Position numbers and translations under genes: made by a program. A stretch of DNA of 64,000 nucleotides from Nannochloropsis salina CCMP1776 (Eukaryota; Sar; Eustigmatophyceae; Eustigmatales; Monodopsidaceae), in the NCBI GenBank assembly GCA_004565275.1, contig SDOX01000155.1, positions 35,738-99,737 of the forward strand. Direction: 5' to 3'. Positions 34,474 through 44,244 of the stretch are shown here, one piece after another. Each line of letters begins with the position of its first letter. Position 1 is the first letter of the stretch. The notes beneath the pieces are model-generated. The model had not been told where the DNA came from, did no database searches, and was given only the letters and a program-made list of their open reading frames with translations.

Positions 34474-37332
34474 CTACTTACCTTTGTAAGGAGAGAGCAA
34501 TCCCAGAATACTACTGCGACGTCGTCGTCGAGCCAGGGTGGGGGAACTCACGCCCAACATGCCCCTTAATCCCTCTTTTTCGTACTCCCCCTCCATACTC
34601 ATCACCCCGTCACGTTCCCCTTCCTCCCTTTCCTCCATCACCATCGCTGGAAGCTTGCCCATAGCTCCGAGAAGCATGAGAACGAGCGTGGCAGAGACGA
34701 CGACCAGAACTGTCATGCCCAACCGCACCCATCGCTTCCGCCACTCGACCTCTCTCTCTTTCACCTGCGCGTGGCACTCCCCCAGCTCCTCGTCGATGAA
34801 GCGGAGCAGGACCCGCTTCAGCATGCGGGGCGAGAGCGCGGCCCCCACGGCATCGTGCCTCCTGACCCATTTCCCGCACTCGCCTTGCACCGTGGCGCGA
34901 AGGCCGCGGGCGGAGTAAATCGCCGGGCACTTGGCCTCGACCACCACCTTACAGATCTCTTGCAACGGCACCTGCAGGGCAGCCTTCAGCGCAGCCGCCA
35001 CCTCTTCCCTCGCCTCCTCCACCAGGCCTGCTACCTCGCCCTCCAGCGTGCGGGCATGGACTTGGCACTCGCTAGTCACCCCCAACGGCTCCACTTTGTC
35101 CGGGTAGCTTTTCTGCAGGGCGTCCGCTCGATCCACCGCTGCCTCCAGAGCCGCCTCGTCCGTGGCCTTTCTGGGGTCCGCGCTGCCCGTCTTCCCCTTC
35201 CCTTTCCCTCTCCAGATCCCCTTTTCCCCAGCCTGTCCCATGCCCAGCGCCGCCCGTACCTCCTCCAGTAAAGTCGCCCGGGCCACCTGGCAGTGCGCGT
35301 CCAGGCTGGCGCTGTTGGCTTCCCGCAGGCCCTGGTAATGGGCCACAGCGGCCTTGGACAGGCTCGCGACCGTCGCCTTGAACTTGATTTCCTCCCTGAA
35401 TGCCGCCGCGGCCCCCCCCTCCAGGCACGCCCCCGTGGCATTTGCCAGAGCGGGGAGGTGGAAAGACTCGAGGGCGGCCGGGAGGACGGGGGGGAGGGCG
35501 GGACTGAGGGCGGCCGCCACGGAGGCCTCGTACGCGGTCAGACAAACGCTTTCTGCACTGCTCAGGAGCTGTGCGAGGGCCTCGACATTCGCTTCTCGAA
35601 CCTTCTCCGTGTGAAGCCGGCTTTGGGCGTGGAGCTCCCGCGCCTCGGTCACGAGCTTCCCTTCGTCCCGGTAAGGCCCCGCTTGAGCCTGGAAGGTGGC
35701 GGCCAGCGCCTCCTCCCTCGCCTTGCCCCAGTCCTTCAGGGCGCGCGAGGTCACTGGGAGGCCGTTGCTCTGGAAGGTGTCCGCATTCGCCGCGTCCCCC
35801 GCCAGCAGGGCCTCGCGCGTCGACCTCAGGAATCCCCTGACACGTCCCTCGTTGCTCCGGGTCAGCTTGTATGCCAGCTCCCGCACGTGGGCCTCCACCT
35901 CCCGGACGGCCTCGCGCACGCTCCCTCGCTCCAAACCCACCAGGAGGCGGGGCACGAGCTCTGTCGCCTCTCTGCGCACCCGGCGGACCAGGCTCGCCAT
36001 CTCCGGGGCGGGCAAGGGTGGGGTGGCGTTCCGAAAGCCCAAGGTGACTTCACTTTCGAAATGGGAGACGGCGGCGCGGACGGAGGAGAGGCGAAGGTGA
36101 GAGGAGAAGGAGGACCAGCGGGAGGGAATGCTCCAGAGCTGGCCCTGATTCAAGCCGTCGACGACGAGGTGAAGCAGAGCGGCCAGCCCCGCCCCGGAGA
36201 GAGGGAGGGGCGCGGGGTCGCCCTCCTGGGCCTCGGAGCTTCGGTGCGTCTTGGGTTGGAGAGAGGCGAGGATGCGGGTGAGGAGGCTGTCCACGTCCGC
36301 GAGGAAGTCAGGGGAGAGCTGGGAGGGCGGGAGGGAGGCGAGGCGGTGGAGGGAGGGGCGGGAGGTGGCGGGGAGGAAGAGAGTCTGGCACTCGACGGAG
36401 GGGAAGAGTCCATCCAAGCCCAGGCGCTGCTCCGCGGGGGCGGCAAGGTGGGAGCGGCGTTGGTGCCCGTTGAGGACGGTGCTTTTGATGAGGCGCGTGA
36501 GCCAGGAGGTGCAGCTCTCGCCCTGGAGGTCGACCGTGAAGGCCTGGACGGACCAGAGGAGGGGGGGAAGCCGGAAGACGTCTTGGAGTCCGAAGGAGGG
36601 AGAGGGGCCGGGAACGGCAACCTCTGGGGCCTGTGTGTGGGAGTGGGTGGCGGCCTTGAGGGCGAAGAGCTGGGTGCTGTGCGCCAGCAGGTCCAGATAT
36701 TCGAGCTCTTTGGCGTCGATCAGGTGCATGGAGTTGTAAACCAAGACACTGCTCAGCACGGTGGCGGCGGCGAAGATCTGGGCATCGTAGGCCTCACTCA
36801 CGTTCGCGACAGCAAAGCCCTCCGTGTCGAGAAGGAGCAGATCGATCTCTTCCTCCTTCCGGGGGGCCGCGGAGGGGGTAGCCTCCTCGGCCGGAAGGCG
36901 CACGCGCTGATGGTAGGCCCATACCCCGGCTGTGGACGGATCCACGGATTGTCCCACCTCAAAGACTCCGAACGTCGTCGTATTGTCGGGACTAGCGCAT
37001 GATTCCTCGACTACGGCTACCTTGTCCCCTGTGTCGGTCTCGGACACGCGCCGCGCTTTCACGCCTCGAACCAGGTTGTTCAGCAAAAAACTCTTGCCCG
37101 TATGGTACGGCCCCACCATGGCAACTACCGCGACGGGGCCCTCGAGTGACTCAAGCACCCGGATGCCCTCCTCCATGACCACCAGGCTGGTGCGTGAGGC
37201 ATCCGCGGGGGCGAGCAATTGAAAAGGATTTTGGAGGGGGGATAATTCCCTGAGCTGTGTACCGCCCCTGGCGGAAAGCCCGGAGGCCCCATTGAGAAGA
37301 AGGAGGACGTAGACAAATAAAAGAGGCCACAT
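34474..37332 (-). CDS. Guanylate-binding-protein-like large GTPase with signal peptide and C-terminal membrane span
   Basis: Intronless gene of 952 residues, GC-richer than its neighbours. A hydrophobic N-terminus (MWPLLFVYVLLLLNGASG) precedes a GBP-type G domain: P-loop GPYHTGKSFLLN at 74-85, a switch I-like STAGVWAY at 133-140, and DTEG at 169-172. Where GBPs have the guanine-specifying Arg-Asp (LRDF), this protein has Val-Gln-Ala-Phe (263-266, in LLWSVQAFTVDL), so the base-specificity Asp is absent. The middle ~500 residues are helical and Ala/Glu/Arg-rich, as in the GBP helical domain. A membrane span (MTVLVVVSATLVLMLLGAMG) lies near residue 875, followed by a cytosolic-type tail with RRRRRSS. 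If the N-terminal segment is a true signal peptide the G domain would be lumenal, which would be odd for a GTPase; it may instead be an anchor. A large open frame on the opposite strand is a composition artefact. Confidence 0.78.
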   Translation of the reverse strand: MWPLLFVYVLLLLNGASGLSARGGTQLRELSPLQNPFQLLAPADASRTSLVVMEEGIRVLESLEGPVAVVAMVGPYHTGKSFLLNNLVRGVKARRVSETDTGDKVAVVEESCASPDNTTTFGVFEVGQSVDPSTAGVWAYHQRVRLPAEEATPSAAPRKEEEIDLLLLDTEGFAVANVSEAYDAQIFAAATVLSSVLVYNSMHLIDAKELEYLDLLAHSTQLFALKAATHSHTQAPEVAVPGPSPSFGLQDVFRLPPLLWSVQAFTVDLQGESCTSWLTRLIKSTVLNGHQRRSHLAAPAEQRLGLDGLFPSVECQTLFLPATSRPSLHRLASLPPSQLSPDFLADVDSLLTRILASLQPKTHRSSEAQEGDPAPLPLSGAGLAALLHLVVDGLNQGQLWSIPSRWSSFSSHLRLSSVRAAVSHFESEVTLGFRNATPPLPAPEMASLVRRVRREATELVPRLLVGLERGSVREAVREVEAHVRELAYKLTRSNEGRVRGFLRSTREALLAGDAANADTFQSNGLPVTSRALKDWGKAREEALAATFQAQAGPYRDEGKLVTEARELHAQSRLHTEKVREANVEALAQLLSSAESVCLTAYEASVAAALSPALPPVLPAALESFHLPALANATGACLEGGAAAAFREEIKFKATVASLSKAAVAHYQGLREANSASLDAHCQVARATLLEEVRAALGMGQAGEKGIWRGKGKGKTGSADPRKATDEAALEAAVDRADALQKSYPDKVEPLGVTSECQVHARTLEGEVAGLVEEAREEVAAALKAALQVPLQEICKVVVEAKCPAIYSARGLRATVQGECGKWVRRHDAVGAALSPRMLKRVLLRFIDEELGECHAQVKEREVEWRKRWVRLGMTVLVVVSATLVLMLLGAMGKLPAMVMEEREEGERDGVMSMEGEYEKEGLRGMLGVSSPTLARRRRRSSILGLLSPYKGK

Positions 37333-38234
37333 CGTAGGCTTGGGCAGGCGGTTGAGGGACCTGGTTGAAAATGAATTATTGATGAAGTCAGGAGGTGACC
37401 AAGCGGGATGTAAGGTGGCCTAGTCCGACCACAAGGTTCAAGAGGCTTTGCAAAACCTGCCAACACGGCGCGCAGGCATGTAATAACTCTCAAACTTTAC
37501 AAAGTTTACACATAGCACTTTTTAATGACGGCACGCCTCAATCGGGGGCAAAATTGCAAGGTGGTTGCTCCTCTTCGATGGGAAAGGGATCGATCCGAGC
37601 CGCTGCCTCGCGCTCCATGGGCGCGTCTCTCTTTCGCTTACAAAAGACGGCCTAAAGACGACAAGCAGATATCCGATCAAGGCTATTTCCGTAGACTTGA
37701 TTTTAATGCGATCGTGCGTGAGTTGGGTGTAGATTACATTGATTTTCCGTAGTCACGGGCAGGCCCGCCTCGCTCGCCTCTTCTTTGAAGCACTTTCAGC
37801 GACACTCGGGACTAAACTTGCTTTGACAAGCCAGTCCTGACAGTGTTAAAATCATCTACCGACATGCAGGCTTAAATCGTATATACTTCCGACGGTATTG
37901 GCAGCACTGTATACTTTTCGAGGGACAGCGGGTTGCTTTCAGCAGAGCTAGCAGCAGGGGTCGATTAGCCATGATGATCACATCGTACAGGTGGGTACTT
38001 GAGGAGTGGCAAGGAAGTACGGGCAGTACCATCGAAATTCCGGGCCTGTCATTATCAGGAGGAGGCTTTCAATTGAGTCGAAGGAAAGTATCGGGAGCAG
38101 GGAAATAGGTCACGACAAGAGCACCACACCCGGAGTGGCACGTCACGGCGTGGTCGCTACGGCCAAAAAATCGTCATTCTTTGAACACTCAGAAGCATAG
38201 TTGTGCTGATTATGTACCTAGAAATATCACAAAA
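37333..38234. promoter_or_regulatory. Divergent intergenic region (GBP-like / MORN)
   Basis: About 0.9 kb between divergently transcribed genes, expected to hold both promoters. Short reading frames here (for example 37525-37752 plus) show no domain. An additional MORN 5' exon may lie here. Confidence 0.4.
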
Positions 38235-40412
38235 ATGCTCAAATTCCTCTTTTTCTCTCGCGTACATGCATGCAGAGGTAATATCTTGGACGGAACGCTC
38301 CATGGCCGGGGCGAGGCCGAGTATGCGAATGGCGAGCGCTTCGAAGGGGTGGGTGAGAGGAGGGGACCTCGGAGGGTGAGGGGCATGAGACGCACTCGGC
38401 GCCCAAGTGTATAGAGTGCATAGAGTGAGCGTGGATGGAAAATTTGGGAGGGTCGTCTAGGATTAGCGGAGGACATTTGCAAGCTGCCGGTGTCGGAAAA
38501 GCAGGCACGACTCGTTGCTGAGTGTCGCACATCCTTCACCAGGACTGGGTGCACGGGAAGCGCCACGGGCAGGGCACCTACACGTATGCGGACGGGAGTG
38601 TCTATACAGGTGCGTGGGCAGCCTGGGTGGTCAGAGCTCTTTCAGCAACCCTTCCCCCCGTGACTGCAGACATGCCCTCTTACATTGATTCATATAAATT
38701 TATCTGCTCCACATCAACTCAGGAGAATGGGACAACGACAAGATCCACGGCAAAGGCGAATCCCGCTTTGCGAACGGGAATAAGTACAGGTGATAGGGTT
38801 GGGGTGGAGGATGATAAGAACGTAATGTATGGAGAAGTAGGTTACCTTGATAAGACTCGTCCCCGCGCTGGTACTCGGTGAAGCGCGTGTGTTGACGTGC
38901 TTTCCTCCCACACATTTTGGCCTGCAGCGGCGAGTGGACGCAGGGCGTGATCAACGGGAGGGGCACGCTTTTTATTGCCAACGGGGACAGGTACACGGGC
39001 GAGTGGCAGGACGGGAAGATGAATGGTACGTGAAAAGGGGGGGAATCGGCGGGAGAGGGACGGAGGTTGATGCGATGGCAAAAACTATGTGTACTTTAGG
39101 CTTCTGCTCACTCACGAAAGAAAGACGTGGTGATGGCATGCGGTTCCGAGGCACTGAGGACCGTTCCAAGATGGCTTCAGCCACGCCGCGAGAGATGCTC
39201 AGGAAACTCTCACCTACACGTGCTCGATCACCACAATCTGGCCATGATCATCATCACAGGCGTCGGCGTGTATACCTGCGCTGACGGGGACACTTACGAG
39301 GGGGGATGGATGTGTGGTAAGTTAGGGCTCTGTCACTCTCGCGCATAAAGGCCTCCTGACTTCCTAAGCTGTTCAAACCTCTTGTCTCTCGCCCTTTCCT
39401 CTTTTCTCCTCCCTTGACCCCTCATTATATCCAGATAAGCGGCATGGGCAGGGTATTATGCTCTATCTCTCCGAAGACGGGGCTACCAAGGAGAAGTACG
39501 AGGGCGAATGGGAGGAAGGTGAGAATGAGAGACTTGGAACGACGCCCGTTTCCAAGGGGGTTGAACAGCCCTCGAGGCCTGTGTCTTGGCGGCCTTGCGC
39601 TAAGCACTCTCTCCCCTCTTTTCTCGCCCCTTTCTCCCAGACAAAATGCAAGGCAAGGGCAAGTACTGGTACTCGGACGGCTCTGTGTACGAGGGGCAAT
39701 GGCAGGAGAGCAAGATGCACGGCCAGGGGGCTTACACCTACCCGAACCACGACCGATACGAGGGGGACTTTGTGGAGGACATGAAGCAGGGGTAAGCGAC
39801 TGGGCGGGAAAGGCGGAGCATATGCGAATGCTTGGTGAGGCATGGGCTCGAACGCACGGTGTTGTCGTAGACCTTCACACTTGCCCTATTCTTTTTTTAA
39901 CGCATACCATGGACAGGAATGGTATCCTCTGCTACCGAAATGGGGAGAAGTATGAAGGTTCGTGGAAGCAGGACACGGCCCATGGGAAGGGAAGTCTCAC
40001 CTATGCAGGGGGGGATAAATATGTAGGGGAGTGGAGGGAGGGAAAGAAGGAGGGGCTGGGGGCGCTGCATTATGTGAACGGCGACGTGTTCAAGGGGGAG
40101 TGGCGGAAGGACTTCGCCTGTGGGCACGGTGTGCTGGCTTATATGAATGGAGACGTCTATGAGGGTGAGTGGCTGAACGATCGGCGACACGGACAGGGTC
40201 GCTTTGTCTGCCGCCAAGACGGAAAGACTTATGTGGGCGGGTGGAGGGAAGGGAGGAGACATGGCGGAGGGGTCATGACGCTGGGGAAGGACGGAAAGGG
40301 AGAGGAGGAGGGAGGAGATGTGCTCCGAGGCCAATGGGAGCACGGTGTACTGGTCAATGTCGTGCAATTTTGCTTCGCCAGGGACTCTCCTTGGAATGAC
40401 CCCAAGTACTGA
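38235..40412 (+). CDS. MORN-repeat protein, about 14 repeats
   Basis: Exons: 38235-38348, 38543-38609, 38723-38789, 38928-39025, 39260-39316, 39435-39518, 39641-39791, 39917-40412, all in phase. Nearly the whole protein is a chain of about 14 MORN repeats of 23-26 residues (pattern Y-x-G-x-W-x2-[GD]-K-x-[HN]-G-x-G), for example YEGQWQESKMHGQGAYTY and YEGEWLNDRRHGQGRF. The C-terminus runs into GQWEHGVLVNVVQF and ends NDPKY. MORN arrays bind phospholipid membranes or scaffold partners such as PIP kinases and apical or flagellar structures. No kinase or other domain follows. The start at 38235 gives a short hydrophobic leader directly joined to the first repeat; an upstream exon is possible. Most introns fall at similar places in the repeat, suggesting growth by exon duplication. 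The last ~110 coding bases recur at 45.3 kb. Confidence 0.85.
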
Positions 40413-40925
40413 GGAATTAGCACTCAGGTAGTGCGTGTCTACATATGTGCCTCTGTCAAGTTTTTTTCGCAAATATATCAGCGATGGAGGTTGAATAATA
40501 AGAGAAGGATTCGATAAATGCAGTTCGACATTTAAAGCAGCAGATTCGGGAAAACGAAGGACGAAATGACGAAATGGACAGTCAAGAAACTCTTGGACAG
40601 GCAAAAGGTATGAAAGAATCTGTCCCTTACTTTGCTGTTATAAATATGGGATAAAGGTTTACCTTTCCAGCTGCGATAAAACAAAGAATGAAACTCGATG
40701 CTTGAGGCAGTACGAAGTGCAATAGATCTGGAAAAGTCATTGGACATGAGAAAGACTTCGAGAAAGTCCAACAAACAGTCTTGTACTTTTTTGTCCTAAG
40801 TCTAGAAAATTTCAGCACCCAACAATACATAGCAGATACCAAAAGTTTCTGAAAAGAAAATCGGCTCGCCCGCATAAATCAGCCTACAGTATCAGGGAGA
40901 CCGGTCAAAATGCACAGGCGTATTA
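40282..40925 (+). repeat. Source copy of a dispersed duplication (MORN gene 3' end and flank)
   Basis: This stretch, from the last ~130 coding bases of the MORN gene into its 3' flank, matches 45304-45960 in the same orientation. For the first ~370 bases identity is near complete with a few substitutions and a 5-base length change. After about 40655 the match is patchy but still traceable to a shared block around AGCCTACA(G/A)T near 40890 and 45925. Confidence 0.85.
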
Positions 40926-42693
40926 TGTTGTTATTCGACCTTCAAGTTTCGCTTTCTCCCTTTTTATCCTTTAACATCGCTCCTGTGCGGCCCACATCTG
41001 AAATGCATACTCAAAGTATGGACATTTATTCGTGCTATACTGTTCAGCTATGTAAGACTCATACTGAGCTACTATCAGCGATGTGCCTTCGACCATTGCA
41101 ACGTGTCGACAGCCCCCTGCTCACTCGATACGAGATGCCACCACCAACCACTTCACACCCACGCAAAACCTTAACAATACCATTATTCCGATGCTCTTGC
41201 TCTTAAAAGTACCGAGATGGAATCCATGCTCACTCTTAACAATGTCGTGAACCTCAGCCTATGGCCGTACCAAAGAGAAGTGTGCACTTCCACTTCGCCA
41301 TCCCTGTAAAGCACTCACTCTCGTGCATTCCCCTTGCTAATTAGGCTTTAGGAACACATAAGGAGCATTATATGGCCCTTGCATCCCCTAGAATTGTTTC
41401 TATTAGCACCAAAATGGAACTTATTTCAAAGGCGACGCTGTAAACTAGGGGTCGGAACTCGGCACGATTTAACTTTAAATATTCACTCCCCGAAGTAATT
41501 ATATTGGATCATCCATATGATACCGCGTGTCGGGCAGGGTCGTAACCCCTACTAGGGGTCACCAATGAGGGTCATCAATCACTGTTGCAGTACATGAATG
41601 ACACTTAAGCTAGTAAGGGTGACCTGACAAAATTTGTGGGCTCCCGCTTTGTGATTGGAAAATGCGTTTTCGACACTCTAAAATGCGTTTTTCTGCCTGG
41701 GGCTCCGCCCCTAAGCCCGCGAGGGAGCGCCCGTAGTCCCCCCTTTGTTTTGAACACCCTCAGTTTTGGACGGGTGCGGTCCTGTGAAGCGGATGCAGTT
41801 AAATGCATAAATCATAACTGATAACCAGTCCATTGGTCGCTTGCATAAATGACCAATATTAGATGGGTTGACTCCTTTTTGTGTCGGCGGTTGGGCCGTT
41901 CCGCCGGCCCGCCCGTAGCCGTTTCAGGAGGGCTCAAGCTGAGGCGGTCCATTGTCCTGAAATAATAATTACTATTATTTATATTGCAAGAACGACGCGA
42001 CCACCGACTCGCGTGCGAGCATGTATTATTTAAAAAATAGTGTGGGAGATTAAGATGAAGCGTATGACTTACAACAGCGCCTTGACATCTGTAAGATAAA
42101 TGATCATCGATCCCGATCATGGAAAGCGACTAGGCATGGCGAACTGTTAATGACACATAAGGATGTACTCAGTACAAGGTTGAAGTGAGGAGGCAGACTT
42201 GTATTTGTTGATTAAAAAATTTCCATTGGACTCTTGGCCCTACATTGACATGTGCAGTGTCGCCGAAGAATTAAACAGATGGGTCGTTACATGTCCCTCA
42301 TATGTCATGCAGATAGATAATCATGGTGTTAATAGTGCGTCAATTTGATGACATCTCTTCAAAGGTCTTCTTCCGAGCGATCAACAGGTCAAGAACATCA
42401 TGCGGTGTGTGGCCCTGCATTAGAGCACGATGGCTCATCTTAATCTCGCATATGCTTCTTAAAAACGACTCTATACGAGAAAACACACGCATGAATAGAC
42501 CAAGATAATTCCCAAACAGTCATAACTTTATCGAAAATGGAAGAATCTTGAGTCCTGCCACGCTCTTGATACTCTTGCCTCTTAGACATCGCCGTATTCA
42601 ACGCATCATTTAATGAGTTTCTAAACTTTTGCCACGAAGAATAGGGAATCACTAGTATTAGCAGATCGATTTCATGCAGATTGCCGACGTCTC
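40413..42693. other. Intergenic, 2.3 kb, with repeat-like GC-rich block
   Basis: Beyond the duplicated flank there is no gene. At 41650-41960 the composition changes sharply to GC-rich and contains short direct and inverted repeats, described separately. The rest is AT-rich. The right end should hold the promoter of the fucosyltransferase-like gene. Confidence 0.5.
41655..41960. repeat. GC-rich repeat-like block of unknown origin
   Basis: Begins with a direct repeat of AAAATGCGTTTT (about 41659-41670 and 41680-41690). A perfect 5-bp-stem hairpin (GGGGC-TCC-GCCCC, 41699-41711) follows, then a GC-rich stretch to about 41945. It stands out from the AT-rich flanks. It resembles the edge of a short non-coding mobile element, but no coding capacity, terminal repeats or target duplication could be shown. 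Confidence 0.35.
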
Positions 42694-44244
42694 ATGCCAA
42701 GACTCCCGACATCACTCACGACGCGATTTTTCCAATTGACGAAGAGGTCGCCCTTGTCGAGAGTAAGAATAAGAACGGTGCTTGCCCTTTCGATATTTTG
42801 TTGGTGGCTATTTCTTTTGTCATACACATGGCAGAAGGCTGCTGGTGGTACTCCCAGTACTGCGATGTCAAATATATGTATTTGGAGCCTTGGTTGCGGT
42901 GCTGGAAGGCAGCGACATCCATGGAGCTTCGACTCCTTCAATTCAGCATACATAACTTCAAGTGGACATGTGGGGCGCCCCCCCCATTCGTACACAGAAT
43001 ATCAACGACCTGAAGCATTTCACGGGTGTGGTTATTGGCAAGAAGAGTACATGAGACTGCATCGTGAGATTCTATCAGGTGAACGGCCTCCACGCTATCT
43101 GGTCGCCGTGCTGCCTGAATCAGGGTTGGCGGACCAGGTGTTTGGGATCATATCATTGTTCTTTTGGTCTTTTCTTACTGGAAGAGCATTTCAGATAACC
43201 GCTGGGTATCAGCAAATTTCACCGTTGGAGACAGCTTTCGACGCCCCCTTCATCAATTGGACAAGGCCTGCGGGTGATCCTGAGGTCCTCACAAAGCATC
43301 TCTATGCAAATTTTAAAGGAAAAAGGGAGTACCCCCCCACTCATTCTTTACTCCCCAACATAAGTGATTATGGGAGCTTGTTTCTGGTAAACATCTGGAA
43401 TGGTGCGTACAATTTTTTTTCTACGGCCGACCTGAACACAATTCCTGAAGGTGGCGGGAACAAGTCGGTGCTCTTTGTTGCAGCCAACCGGGGCGCTACT
43501 TACGGAATTTTTGACAATCCGCATCACATTCAAGAGCTTTCTGATGTAGGACTTCGGCCAGATACTGCATTTTCATGCGCGTTCCATTTCCTATTTAACC
43601 TTAACAATGTCACAACTCAAGCATTAGAGACACAGATGGCAAAGATGCACTTCAATACTTCCCACCATATGCAACATAGCCTGCAAAGCGAGCGAAGACT
43701 TCTCCAGGCTCCAAGATTGCTCCGAATTGGTCTTCAGATACGCGTTGGCGACACAGTGTATAATGCATCCGCGAAGCAAGACGATATTCGGCTGCAGGAC
43801 TATAAGTCTTTTTTTGACTGCGCCTCGCAGATCCAAGAACACAGAAGAACGCCCGCCACCACACGTGTAGTATGGTATCTGCTCTCTGACTCGCATCGAC
43901 TCAAACAGCTAGCTCTGGAAGAGTTCGGTCGAGATATCCTAGTCACGGACACGACACCGAACAAACACATCGTTACCTCTTTGAATGTGGGAGACTCCAA
44001 TCTTGATGATGAAAGGGCAGATGCCTTGGCAAAGGCCGCTGCCGACATGCTCAGCTTTGCGGAGATGGACTACTTCGTGTTGTCCCAGAAATCAGGTTTT
44101 GGCAAAGTGGGGGCCATGCTGAGCAATAGATGGCACAACGTGTGGTGGCTTAATCCTCAGGACCGTGGGAACAGAACGCCCTCGTGCGGCCCCAAATCCT
44201 ACGTGAAGCTAAGCGATTTGGCGGGACAATGGAGTGGGTTTTGA
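42694..44244 (+). CDS. Fucosyltransferase-like type II membrane glycosyltransferase (GT37-like)
   Basis: Single-exon gene of 516 residues. A short basic N-terminal tail and one membrane anchor (VLALSIFCWWLFLLSYTW, ~residues 30-47) give Golgi type II topology. The catalytic part has the layout of the plant xyloglucan fucosyltransferase / NodZ superfamily: YLVAVLPESGLADQVFGIIS (equivalent to GLGN.L....SAF), IGLQIRVGD with the superfamily Arg that binds GDP-fucose, VVWYLLSDSHRLKQLA, and a late EMDYFVLSQKSGFGKVGAML equivalent to the LS..D.LV.S..S.FGY motif. The Asn of the first motif is replaced (GLADQ). Several N-glycosylation sequons are present. Likely transfers fucose or a related sugar to wall polysaccharide or glycoprotein. 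The family assignment is moderately sure; donor and acceptor are unknown. Confidence 0.68.
   Translation: MPRLPTSLTTRFFQLTKRSPLSRVRIRTVLALSIFCWWLFLLSYTWQKAAGGTPSTAMSNICIWSLGCGAGRQRHPWSFDSFNSAYITSSGHVGRPPHSYTEYQRPEAFHGCGYWQEEYMRLHREILSGERPPRYLVAVLPESGLADQVFGIISLFFWSFLTGRAFQITAGYQQISPLETAFDAPFINWTRPAGDPEVLTKHLYANFKGKREYPPTHSLLPNISDYGSLFLVNIWNGAYNFFSTADLNTIPEGGGNKSVLFVAANRGATYGIFDNPHHIQELSDVGLRPDTAFSCAFHFLFNLNNVTTQALETQMAKMHFNTSHHMQHSLQSERRLLQAPRLLRIGLQIRVGDTVYNASAKQDDIRLQDYKSFFDCASQIQEHRRTPATTRVVWYLLSDSHRLKQLALEEFGRDILVTDTTPNKHIVTSLNVGDSNLDDERADALAKAAADMLSFAEMDYFVLSQKSGFGKVGAMLSNRWHNVWWLNPQDRGNRTPSCGPKSYVKLSDLAGQWSGF

Noticed and set aside
35293-37002. 569-codon open frame on the plus strand, antisense to the GBP-like gene
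   Set aside because: It mirrors a GC-rich coding region. Its protein is Gly/Glu/Arg low-complexity without domains, while the minus-strand frame has clear GTPase motifs.
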